Shown piece by piece: positions 14,433 through 20,777 of a stretch of DNA of 22,113 bases (position 1 is its first letter; the number at the start of each line of letters is the position of its first letter). A program made the position numbers and the translations under genes. The notes below the pieces were generated by a model, which made no database searches, was not told the origin of the DNA, and saw nothing but the letters and a program-made list of their open reading frames with translations. The stretch is taken from assembly GCA_052174015.1 (NCBI GenBank), contig JBQMXM010000013.1:1-22113 (forward strand). The letters are read 5' to 3'. The DNA is from JABCPO02 sp052174015 (GTDB lineage Bacteria > Bacillota > Clostridia > TANB77 > CAG-508).

Positions 14433-16178
14433 ATGGAATTAAAAATAAAAGAAGATGAAAAATTAGAAATGTTAAATCATTCATGTGCACACTTATTAGC
14501 ACATGCAGTTAAAAGAATGTATAAAGATGCTAAATTTTGGGTAGGACCCGCAATAAATGAAGGATTCTACTATGACATAGATTTAGGTGATGTAGTAATA
14601 AAAGAAGAAGATTTAGAAAAAATAGAAAAAGAAATGCATAAAATATCTAAAGAAGCAATTGATATTGTAAGAAAAGATATTAAAAAAGAAGAAGCACTAG
14701 AAATGTTTAAAGAAGATAGATACAAAATAGATGTATTATCAAATATAGAAGAAGATACAGTATCTATATATCAACAAGCAGACTTTGCAGATTTATGTAG
14801 AGGACCACATGTAAAAAATACAAGTGAAATTAAAAATTTCAAATTATTAAAATGTGGAGGAGTATACTTTAAAGGTGATATTAATGAAAAAATGATTCAA
14901 AGAATTTATGGAGTATGCTTAAACTCAAAAGAAGAATTAGAACAATACTTAAACTTTTTAGAAGAAGCTAAAAAAAGAGATCATAAAAAATTAGGAAAAG
15001 AATTAGATTTATTCATGATGAGTGAATATGGGCCAGGTTTCCCATTCTTCCTAAATAAAGGAATGATTCTTAGAAATGAATTAGAAAATTTCTGGTATAA
15101 AGAACATGTAAAAGAAGGATACGAATTTATTAAAACACCAATAATGCTTAATAAAGAATTATGGGAATTATCAGGACATTGGAATAATTATCGTGAAAAC
15201 ATGTATACAAGTGAAATAGATGAAAAAGAATTTGCAATTAAACCAATGAACTGTCCAGGAGGAATGTTAGTATACAAAAATTCATTATACTCATACAAAG
15301 ATTTACCATTAAGAGTTGGAGAATTAGGACAAGTACATAGACATGAAATTTCAGGAGCATTAAACGGATTATTCAGAGTAAGAACATTTACACAAGATGA
15401 TGCACATATATTTATGACAGAAGATCAAATTGAAAGTGAAGTAATTAATTTAATTAACTTTATAGATAAAATGTATAAAGTGTTTGGATTAACATATAGT
15501 ATTGAATTATCAACAAGACCTGAAGAAAAATATATAGGTAGTCTAGATATTTGGGAAAAATCAGAAGCAGCACTTAAAGCGGCATGTAATAAGGCTGGAC
15601 ATGAATGTAAAATAAATCCAGGAGATGGAGCATTTTATGGACCAAAATTAGATTTTCATATCAAAGACTCAATAGGTAGAGTATGGCAATGTGGAACAAT
15701 TCAATTAGACATGAATTTACCAGAAAGATTTGACTTAACATATGTAGATAAAGACGGAAGTAAAAAAAGACCTGTTATGTTACATAGAGTAATATATGGT
15801 TCAATTGAAAGATTTATAGGTATATTAATAGAACATTATGCAGGAGCATTTCCACTATTCTTATCACCTGTACAAGTAAATATATTACCAATAAAAAATG
15901 AATATCATGAAGAATATGCAAATGAACTTGCAGAATTCTTAAAAGAACAAGATATTAGAGCACAAGTAGATAACAGAGAAGAAAAATTAAGTTATAGAAT
16001 GAGAGATAGTCAAAAGAATAAGATGCCAATTACAATAGTAATAGGAAATAAAGAAAGAGATGAAAATTTAGTAAGTTATAGAATCTTTGGAACTGAAGAA
16101 ACAAAAACAGTATCAAAAGAAGAATTTGCAAATTCTGTAATTAATGTTATAAAAAATAAAGAATATAATATTAAATAA
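14433..16178 (+). CDS. thrS: Threonine--tRNA ligase lacking the TGS domain
   Basis: Class II synthetase that charges tRNA-Thr. It begins almost directly at the editing (SAD) domain: His16-x3-His20 and Cys122-Arg-Gly-Pro-His126, which clear mischarged Ser-tRNA. The catalytic zinc ligands are Cys274 (Asn-Cys-Pro-Gly), His325 (Asp-Asp-Ala-His) and His451 (Leu-His-Arg). These are exactly 60 lower than the E. coli ligands Cys334, His385 and His511. The difference equals the N-terminal TGS domain, so the 581-residue protein lacks it while all later domains, including the C-terminal anticodon-binding domain, are complete. GAGGTGA at 14423-14429 fixes the start, and the upstream sequence does not encode a TGS domain. 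A monocistronic unit closed by a terminator. Confidence 0.96.
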   Translation: MELKIKEDEKLEMLNHSCAHLLAHAVKRMYKDAKFWVGPAINEGFYYDIDLGDVVIKEEDLEKIEKEMHKISKEAIDIVRKDIKKEEALEMFKEDRYKIDVLSNIEEDTVSIYQQADFADLCRGPHVKNTSEIKNFKLLKCGGVYFKGDINEKMIQRIYGVCLNSKEELEQYLNFLEEAKKRDHKKLGKELDLFMMSEYGPGFPFFLNKGMILRNELENFWYKEHVKEGYEFIKTPIMLNKELWELSGHWNNYRENMYTSEIDEKEFAIKPMNCPGGMLVYKNSLYSYKDLPLRVGELGQVHRHEISGALNGLFRVRTFTQDDAHIFMTEDQIESEVINLINFIDKMYKVFGLTYSIELSTRPEEKYIGSLDIWEKSEAALKAACNKAGHECKINPGDGAFYGPKLDFHIKDSIGRVWQCGTIQLDMNLPERFDLTYVDKDGSKKRPVMLHRVIYGSIERFIGILIEHYAGAFPLFLSPVQVNILPIKNEYHEEYANELAEFLKEQDIRAQVDNREEKLSYRMRDSQKNKMPITIVIGNKERDENLVSYRIFGTEETKTVSKEEFANSVINVIKNKEYNIK

Positions 16179-16214
16179 AATACAATACAAGAAAATAAAA
16201 TAAAATGAAATTAT

Positions 16215-16256
16215 AAGAGTAATGGTTAAAATATTAATAAATCATTACTCTTTTTA
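16215..16256 (+). terminator. Terminator after thrS
   Basis: AAGAGTAATG (16215-16224) pairs perfectly with CATTACTCTT (16243-16252) around a loop of about 18 bases, followed by TTTTTATT. The loop is long but the stem and T-run are good. Confidence 0.85.
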
Positions 16257-16267
16257 TTATAAAAGTG

Positions 16268-16296
16268 TTGACACAAATAAGAAAAGGTGTTATTAT
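16268..16296 (+). promoter_or_regulatory. Strong promoter of an orphan transcription unit
   Basis: TTGACA (16268-16273), 17 bases, then TATTAT (16291-16296) preceded by TGT (extended -10). It starts 12 bases after the thrS terminator and is followed by no long reading frame. The predicted start is near 16303. Confidence 0.85.
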
Positions 16297-16305
16297 ATTA
16301 ATAAC

Positions 16306-16321
16306 TTTAGTGAACACTAAA
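16306..16321. promoter_or_regulatory. Perfect palindrome at the orphan unit's transcription start
   Basis: TTTAGTG AA CACTAAA is a perfect inverted repeat (7-2-7) that begins 9 bases after the -10 box, at about +3 to +18. Its position and symmetry are those of a repressor operator of the TetR/MarR/GntR kind. The 2-base loop makes an RNA hairpin less likely than a DNA-binding site. The regulator is unknown. Confidence 0.6.
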
Positions 16322-16349
16322 TGTTGTATAAAAAATAATTCAAAAATTT

Positions 16350-16406
16350 AATCAAAAAAATTAATCAAAATTCAATCAAAATTAAAACAATCAAATAATA
16401 ATCAAA
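16350..16406 (+). repeat. Cluster of five AATCAAA repeats
   Basis: AATCAAA occurs at 16350, 16363, 16374, 16389 and 16400, all on the + strand, with steps of 13, 11, 15 and 11 bases. Two steps are close to one helical turn. The cluster lies early in the predicted orphan transcript. Confidence 0.6.
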
Positions 16407-16624
16407 TAAACAGAATTCCTTTTCAATAATTTTCACAAATAAATATATAGACAATAATAATTTAATTTTGTACTTTAATTTTAGTTAATAATAGTGTTTA
16501 CTAGAGTTACATTTAATTAAATATATTAAACAGTAATACTAGAAAAATATATGAATTAGACTTTCTAAAATTATAGAATATCCCCATTTATCAATTTTCA
16601 TAAGCCCCTAAGAAAGGAGATTGA

Positions 16625-16714
16625 TTGCCTACATTTTATAATTTAAATATAATAACTTATTTTTCTACATTACTTGCTATAAACTATAGTTGCATACTTT
16701 ATCAATATATTTAA
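16625..16714 (+). CDS. Candidate 29-residue hydrophobic peptide, TTG start
   Basis: A TTG at 16625 lies 5 bases after AAGGAG (16614-16619), ideal spacing. The frame runs 29 codons to TAA and is rich in Tyr, Ile, Leu and Phe with few charges. ATCAAT (16590-16595) can pair with ATTGAT (16620-16625) and CCT (16607-16609) with AGG (16615-16617), which would fold the ribosome binding site into a hairpin. Small hydrophobic peptides under translational control include type I toxins and membrane peptides, but the frame is short enough to arise by chance. It is the only reading frame in the orphan unit with a convincing ribosome binding site. Confidence 0.25.
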   Translation: MPTFYNLNIITYFSTLLAINYSCILYQYI

Positions 16715-16760
16715 TTAAAAATAAAACAAACTCATAAATAACTTATAATGTTCAAAACAT

Positions 16761-16793
16761 AAAATGGTGTTGATATAATTCAACATCATTTTT
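16761..16793. terminator. Terminator, probably bidirectional, closing the orphan unit
   Basis: AAAATGGTGTTGA (16761-16773) pairs with TCAACATCATTTT (16780-16792), with one G-U pair and a TATAAT loop, followed by T. The A-run on the 5' side gives a T-run on the other strand as well. The closest gene upstream, thrS, already has its own terminator, so this one must end a different transcript. Confidence 0.85.
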
Positions 16794-16818
16794 AATTGTA
16801 TTATATATGTAACAAATG

Positions 16819-16847
16819 TTAAAAAAATTATATCTAAAATGTATAAT
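16819..16847 (+). promoter_or_regulatory. Promoter of the MscS-type channel gene
   Basis: TTAAAA (16819-16824), 17 bases, then TATAAT (16842-16847), about 35 bases before the start codon. Confidence 0.55.
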
Positions 16848-16882
16848 TAAAAAAGAAATGTTTTAATTAATATGGAGGAAGT

Positions 16883-17986
16883 GTGATAGAAATATTATTG
16901 TATCAATTACAAGGAATTAAAGAACAACTAGATATGTTTATTAGTTCAGAATTACTAATTATAGTAATATTATTAATCATGCTTTTTAGAAAGAAAATAG
17001 TAATTTCAATTAGAAAGTTAGCATATGCAGTATTTAAACTTCCTATATCTAAAATAGAAGAAAGAGAAAGATTTAATTTTTTAAGTACATATATATTATT
17101 GTCAGGTTCACTTTTACTAATTAAAATATTAGCTAAAAATCCAATTATAGAACCAACATTATTTAAAATGTTTAAAATATTAAGTATATTCATATTATCA
17201 CTTACACTTTCAACATTTATAAGTCCAGAAAGTTTAGTATTTAAAAAAATAATTGAAAAAAGTGAGATAAATAAAAATATATTTTTAAATCAATTTATAT
17301 CAAAGTTAATAAAAGTTATAATATATATATTAGGAATATTTATTATTATTACAGAATTAGGATATAATATTAATGGATTAGCAGCAGGACTTGGAATAGG
17401 TTCAGCAATTGTTGCACTTGCAGTACAAGACACGGTTAAAAGTATAATTTCAGGAGCAACGATTATTACAGAAAAACCATTTGTAATAGGAGATTTTATA
17501 GAACTTAATAAATATTTAGGTACAGTAGAAACAATTACACTTAGAAATACAAAGGTCAGATTATTAGATAATACTATTGTAAATATTCCAAATTCAATAA
17601 TTACAAACGAATGTGTAGTTAACTATAATGAAATTGAAAACAGGAGAATAGAATTAAAAATCAATTTACCATTTGATGTAGAACTTAGAAAAATGGAAAG
17701 AATTTTAAGAAAAATAGAAAACCTATTAGAAAATTCAACAAAAGTATTACCACAAACATCTGTAGTAAGGTTTGAAGAAATATCAAAAGAAGGATTAAGA
17801 ATTTATGTATATTGCTATATAAGTGAATCAAAATATGAAAGATATATTGCAGTAAAAGAACACATTAATTTTGAAATAATGAAAATACTAGATAGTGAAA
17901 AAGTGTTGCCATTATATTCAGTAACCCAATTAAAAGGAAATACAACAAATAATAAGCAGGAAGAAAAAATATATATTGAGATTTAG
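16883..17986 (+). CDS. MscS family mechanosensitive ion channel
   Basis: A membrane channel that opens on membrane tension and releases solutes on hypo-osmotic shock. The 367 residues have hydrophobic segments at about 20-36, 66-84, 95-113 and 140-158. The pore-lining helix follows at about 164-195, with its Gly/Ala pattern (Gly-Leu-Ala-Ala-Gly-Leu-Gly-Ile-Gly, then Ala-Val-Gln-Asp). Next is the cytoplasmic beta domain beginning Phe-Val-Ile-Gly-Asp-Phe-Ile with Gly-Thr-Val-Glu, Leu-Arg-Asn-Thr and Ile-Pro-Asn-Ser, and an alpha/beta C-terminal domain. One or two helices more than E. coli MscS makes it a YkuT/YggB-extended type. Start is GTG 16883, served by GGAGG at 16874-16878. The gene looks monocistronic. 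Confidence 0.93.
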   Translation: MIEILLYQLQGIKEQLDMFISSELLIIVILLIMLFRKKIVISIRKLAYAVFKLPISKIEERERFNFLSTYILLSGSLLLIKILAKNPIIEPTLFKMFKILSIFILSLTLSTFISPESLVFKKIIEKSEINKNIFLNQFISKLIKVIIYILGIFIIITELGYNINGLAAGLGIGSAIVALAVQDTVKSIISGATIITEKPFVIGDFIELNKYLGTVETITLRNTKVRLLDNTIVNIPNSIITNECVVNYNEIENRRIELKINLPFDVELRKMERILRKIENLLENSTKVLPQTSVVRFEEISKEGLRIYVYCYISESKYERYIAVKEHINFEIMKILDSEKVLPLYSVTQLKGNTTNNKQEEKIYIEI

Positions 17987-18041
17987 ATATATATTTATTT
18001 ATATAAAACTTGCATATATAAAAGTGTTTAATATTATGATT

Positions 18042-18050
18042 TGATATGAT
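18042..18050 (+). promoter_or_regulatory. Extended -10 promoter of the SDR-pilin-rnhB-tmk-pdp operon
   Basis: TGATATGAT (TG, one base, TATGAT at 18045-18050), 23 bases before the start codon, without a good -35. It is the only promoter candidate found ahead of five closely spaced genes. Confidence 0.45.
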
Positions 18051-18073
18051 AAAATATATTTGAGGAGTAAGAG

Positions 18074-18811
18074 ATGAATAAAGTAGCAATATTAACAGGA
18101 AGTACAGGAGAAATAGGTACAAGTATATTAGAAAAATTATTAGAACTAGATTATATTGTTTATGCCATAGGTAGAAATTTTGAAAATGAAAAATTTAAAA
18201 AAATATATCAAAAATTAGTAGCAGAAAATAATAGCAAGAAATTACATACAATATATTATGATTTTGAAAATATAAATAATATATCAAAGCTAGTACAAAC
18301 AATATATAATAAAGAGCAAAGAATAGACTTGCTTGTATGTGCACATGGAATATCATTAAATTCATTAGCAATAGACACTAAAATAGAAGACATATTAGAG
18401 ATAATAAATGTTAATCAAGTTTCAACAATAGTAATGTCAAACGAAGTAATAAAATACATGCTTAAAACAGATACAGAAAAAAATATAATTAACATTTCTT
18501 CAATTTGGGGAATGAGAGCTGCATCATGTGAAAGTATATATGCTTCAACAAAAGCTGGGATTGAAATGTATTCCAAAAGTATAGCAGTAGAATATGCAAA
18601 ATCAAATATTAGGGTAAATACAATTGCTCCTGGATATATTGATACAAAAATGAATAAATTTACAGAAATAGAAAAAGCAGAAATTATGCAAGAAATACCA
18701 TTAGGTAAATTTGGTAATACAGAAGAAATTGCAAAAGCAGTAGAATATATTATTAATTCAAAATATTTAACAGCACAAACAATCTCTATAAATGGTGGAT
18801 GGCTTGCATAG
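18074..18811 (+). CDS. Short-chain dehydrogenase/reductase, FabG-like
   Basis: NAD(P)-dependent oxidoreductase with a Rossmann fold. At 245 residues it has the usual SDR size. The cofactor loop is Thr8-Gly-Ser-Thr-Gly-Glu-Ile-Gly15; the Asn-Ala-Gly element is replaced by Ala-His-Gly. Catalytic residues are Ser142/Ser143 in Asn-Ile-Ser-Ser and Tyr156-x3-Lys160. Ala-Pro-Gly-Tyr-Ile-Asp-Thr and a C-terminal Ser-Ile-Asn-Gly-Gly-Trp are typical. It resembles 3-oxoacyl-ACP reductases, but no other fatty acid genes are nearby, so the substrate is open. GAGGAG at 18062-18067 sets the start. Its stop codon overlaps the ribosome binding site of the next gene, indicating translational coupling. Confidence 0.9.
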   Translation: MNKVAILTGSTGEIGTSILEKLLELDYIVYAIGRNFENEKFKKIYQKLVAENNSKKLHTIYYDFENINNISKLVQTIYNKEQRIDLLVCAHGISLNSLAIDTKIEDILEIINVNQVSTIVMSNEVIKYMLKTDTEKNIINISSIWGMRAASCESIYASTKAGIEMYSKSIAVEYAKSNIRVNTIAPGYIDTKMNKFTEIEKAEIMQEIPLGKFGNTEEIAKAVEYIINSKYLTAQTISINGGWLA

Positions 18812-18819
18812 GAGGTAAA

Positions 18820-19446
18820 ATGACAAATAAAATTTTAAAATATAGTACACAAAATAAAAGTGGTATAACTATGACAATATTAATAGTAACAGTTATTATT
18901 CTTTTTATACTAACAACAGGAATAATAACTATATCTAGAGATATGCTTTCTAAACCAACAAACTTAAAAATGTATTCAACATTATTAAGTATAAAAAATA
19001 TAACAGAAACATTTGATAATCAAAAAAGAAATACAGAAGAAGTAAAGACTATAAGTATAATTAATAGTAAGTTAAGGAAAAAAGTTGATGACCAAAAAGT
19101 AAAAAAAATGATTGATGATTTAGATGCTAATATGATTAATGATGAAAAAATGTTGTTAAATCATTTTTGTGGTGGAGCATTTAAGCGTTTGAAAGAAATG
19201 AATGATTATTCTAAGATAGCTGTAATAACTAAAGATAATATAAAAGATATAGGGCTTTCACAAAAATTATTACCAAGAACAATTTCAATTATTATTCAAG
19301 AAAGAAATGGTAAATATATATATTATTTAACAAATCCAATGATTGTTGATTCTTATAAAGAAGACCTAAAATCGTATAAAAAAATAAAAGTATATACATT
19401 TAATTTTTTAGAATTTTTAAACAGTGGTGGTAAATTAAGGATATAA
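18820..19446 (+). CDS. Second pilin-like (prepilin N-terminus) protein
   Basis: A 208-residue protein from ATG 18820. AGGAGGT at 18810-18816 fixes this start; an in-frame ATG at 18799 lies inside the SDR gene and lacks a site. A short basic leader ends Lys-Ser-Gly15, then Ile-Thr-Met and a hydrophobic helix to about residue 40, the same plan as the protein at 120-1505 and again without Glu5. The rest is Lys/Asp-rich, with an Asn-His-Phe-Cys-Gly-Gly segment and a C-terminal Tyr-Ile-Tyr-Tyr-Leu-Thr-Asn-Pro element. The family of the soluble part is not recognised. It sits inside an operon of housekeeping enzymes (gap of 1 base to rnhB), an odd place for a surface protein. Pseudopilin or membrane-anchored protein are both possible. 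Confidence 0.7.
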   Translation: MTNKILKYSTQNKSGITMTILIVTVIILFILTTGIITISRDMLSKPTNLKMYSTLLSIKNITETFDNQKRNTEEVKTISIINSKLRKKVDDQKVKKMIDDLDANMINDEKMLLNHFCGGAFKRLKEMNDYSKIAVITKDNIKDIGLSQKLLPRTISIIIQERNGKYIYYLTNPMIVDSYKEDLKSYKKIKVYTFNFLEFLNSGGKLRI

Positions 19447-19447
19447 T

Positions 19448-20101
19448 ATGACAAAACAAGAAAGAATACAAAAAATAACAGAAGAAACAAATAGGTTGAA
19501 AGAATATGATAATAATATTTCTAGTGTAATTTTAGGAATAGATGAAGTTGGTAGAGGTCCTTTAGCAGGGCCTGTTGTTGTTACAGGGGTTATTATGAAA
19601 GCAGATAGCTGTATAATAGGAGTTAGAGATTCTAAAAAAACAACAGAAAAACAAAGAAAAGAATTGTTTGCAAAGATAAAAGAAGATATAGTTCATAGTC
19701 ATACAGTATTTATATCACCTGAAGAAATAGATCACCTTAATATAGAAAAAGCAACTAAAAAAGGAATGGAAGAAGTAATTAGTGTATTAGGAAAAAAAGC
19801 AGAAGTAATTTTAGTAGATGGAAATGATAAGTTAAATATAACTGATGCAGAAATTATACCTAAAGTAAGAAGCATAGTTAAAGGAGATGATAATTCATAT
19901 ACAATAGCATGTGCATCAATATATGCAAAAGTTATAAGAGATGAATATATGAGAAAACAAGACACTTTATACAATGGGTATGAATTTAGTGCACATAAAG
20001 GATATGGAACTAAAAAACATATAGAAGCAATACAAAAATTAGGGCCGTGTAAGTTACATAGAAAAACATTTATAAAAAATTTTGTAGGAGGTTTAAAGTA
20101 A
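19448..20101 (+). CDS. rnhB: Ribonuclease HII
   Basis: It cleaves the RNA strand of RNA-DNA hybrids and excises misincorporated ribonucleotides from DNA. The 217 residues carry the signature Gly-Ile-Asp32-Glu33-Val-Gly-Arg-Gly-Pro-Leu-Ala-Gly-Pro-Val. The second catalytic Asp124 lies in Leu-Val-Asp-Gly. The Ala-Ser-Ile-Tyr-Ala-Lys-Val-x-Arg-Asp segment carries the last acidic residue, and His-Lys-Gly-Tyr-Gly-Thr-Lys-x-His follows. A 30-residue N-terminal extension precedes the core, as in many Firmicutes RNase HII. It starts 1 base after the previous stop, with only a weak AAGG, so it probably depends on translational coupling. Confidence 0.97.
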   Translation: MTKQERIQKITEETNRLKEYDNNISSVILGIDEVGRGPLAGPVVVTGVIMKADSCIIGVRDSKKTTEKQRKELFAKIKEDIVHSHTVFISPEEIDHLNIEKATKKGMEEVISVLGKKAEVILVDGNDKLNITDAEIIPKVRSIVKGDDNSYTIACASIYAKVIRDEYMRKQDTLYNGYEFSAHKGYGTKKHIEAIQKLGPCKLHRKTFIKNFVGGLK

Positions 20102-20102
20102 A

Positions 20103-20753
20103 ATGGAAGGGATATTTATTACAGTTGAAGGAAATGAAGGTAGTGGTAAAACAACAGCAGTAGCATTACTTAAAGAAAAATTAGTTGAGTTAAGAGATGA
20201 AAATAAGATTGAATATAATGTATGTCTAACAAGAGAACCTGGAGGAATAAAAATTTCAGAAGAGATAAGAAAAATTATATTAGATACTGAGAATACAAAT
20301 ATGGACTTAGAATGTGAAGCATTACTATATGCAGCAGCAAGAGCGCAAAATGTACATGAAGTTTTAATACCTAAGTTAAAAGAAAAAAATATAGTGTTAT
20401 GTGATAGATATTTAGATAGTTCACTTGTATATCAAGGATATGCGAGAGGAATAGGAATCGATGAAGTATATGAATTAAATAAATTCGCAATAAAAGGATA
20501 TTTACCAAATTTAACATTTCTACTTAAAATTCCACATGAAAAAGGAATAGAAAGAATAAGAAAAAGGAAAGAAATAAATAGATTAGATAAAGAAAGTTTA
20601 GATTTTCATAAAAAAGTAGAAGAAGGTTATGATATCATTGCAAAAAAATATAGTGATAGAATTATAATTATAGATGCAGAACAAACTACTAATGAAATAG
20701 TAGAAGAAATGTTAGGATACATTTTAAAATATATAGAAAATAATAGAAAATAA
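20103..20753 (+). CDS. tmk: Thymidylate kinase (dTMP kinase)
   Basis: Phosphorylates dTMP to dTDP with ATP, an essential step of dTTP synthesis. The 216 residues contain the P-loop Glu9-Gly-Asn-Glu-Gly-Ser-Gly-Lys16-Thr-Thr and the Thr-Arg-Glu-Pro-Gly-Gly dTMP-binding motif. Ala-Ala-Ala-Arg-Ala-Gln, Asp101-Arg-Tyr103 followed by Asp-Ser-Ser-Leu-Val-Tyr-Gln-Gly, and a basic lid region (Arg-Ile-Arg-Lys-Arg-Lys) complete the fold. AGGAGG at 20086-20091 lies in the end of rnhB; ATG follows the rnhB stop by 1 base. Placed next to a pyrimidine-nucleoside phosphorylase, it fits a thymidine salvage and dTTP supply unit. Confidence 0.96.
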   Translation: MEGIFITVEGNEGSGKTTAVALLKEKLVELRDENKIEYNVCLTREPGGIKISEEIRKIILDTENTNMDLECEALLYAAARAQNVHEVLIPKLKEKNIVLCDRYLDSSLVYQGYARGIGIDEVYELNKFAIKGYLPNLTFLLKIPHEKGIERIRKRKEINRLDKESLDFHKKVEEGYDIIAKKYSDRIIIIDAEQTTNEIVEEMLGYILKYIENNRK

Positions 20754-20777
20754 TAAAATAATATTTTAAGAGGAAAT

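Larger units (their letters stand above)
16303..16793 (+). ncRNA. Candidate orphan transcript between two terminators, no long ORF
   Basis: The 704 bases between thrS (ends 16178) and the MscS gene (starts 16883) have no reading frame of useful length. They do contain a strong promoter at 16268-16296 and a strong terminator at 16761-16793, which together predict an RNA of about 490 bases. In between lie a palindrome, a repeat cluster and one short frame with a good ribosome binding site. I do not recognise RNase P RNA, tmRNA, SRP RNA, 6S RNA or a riboswitch. It may be a regulatory RNA, a small-peptide mRNA or the remains of a lost gene. Confidence 0.4.

Noticed and set aside
16350..16406. CRISPR array
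   Set aside because: The repeats are 7 bases with 4-8 base gaps, far below CRISPR repeat and spacer sizes, and no cas gene is present.
16620..16642. infC start (ATT start codon after AAGGAGA) downstream of thrS
   Set aside because: All frames from ATT codons there close within a few codons, and no IF3-like sequence follows.
16303..16793. Known large structural RNA (RNase P, tmRNA, SRP, 6S)
   Set aside because: I could not find their conserved sequence cores, and the stretch is too A+T-rich for stable long helices. A covariance search would settle it.
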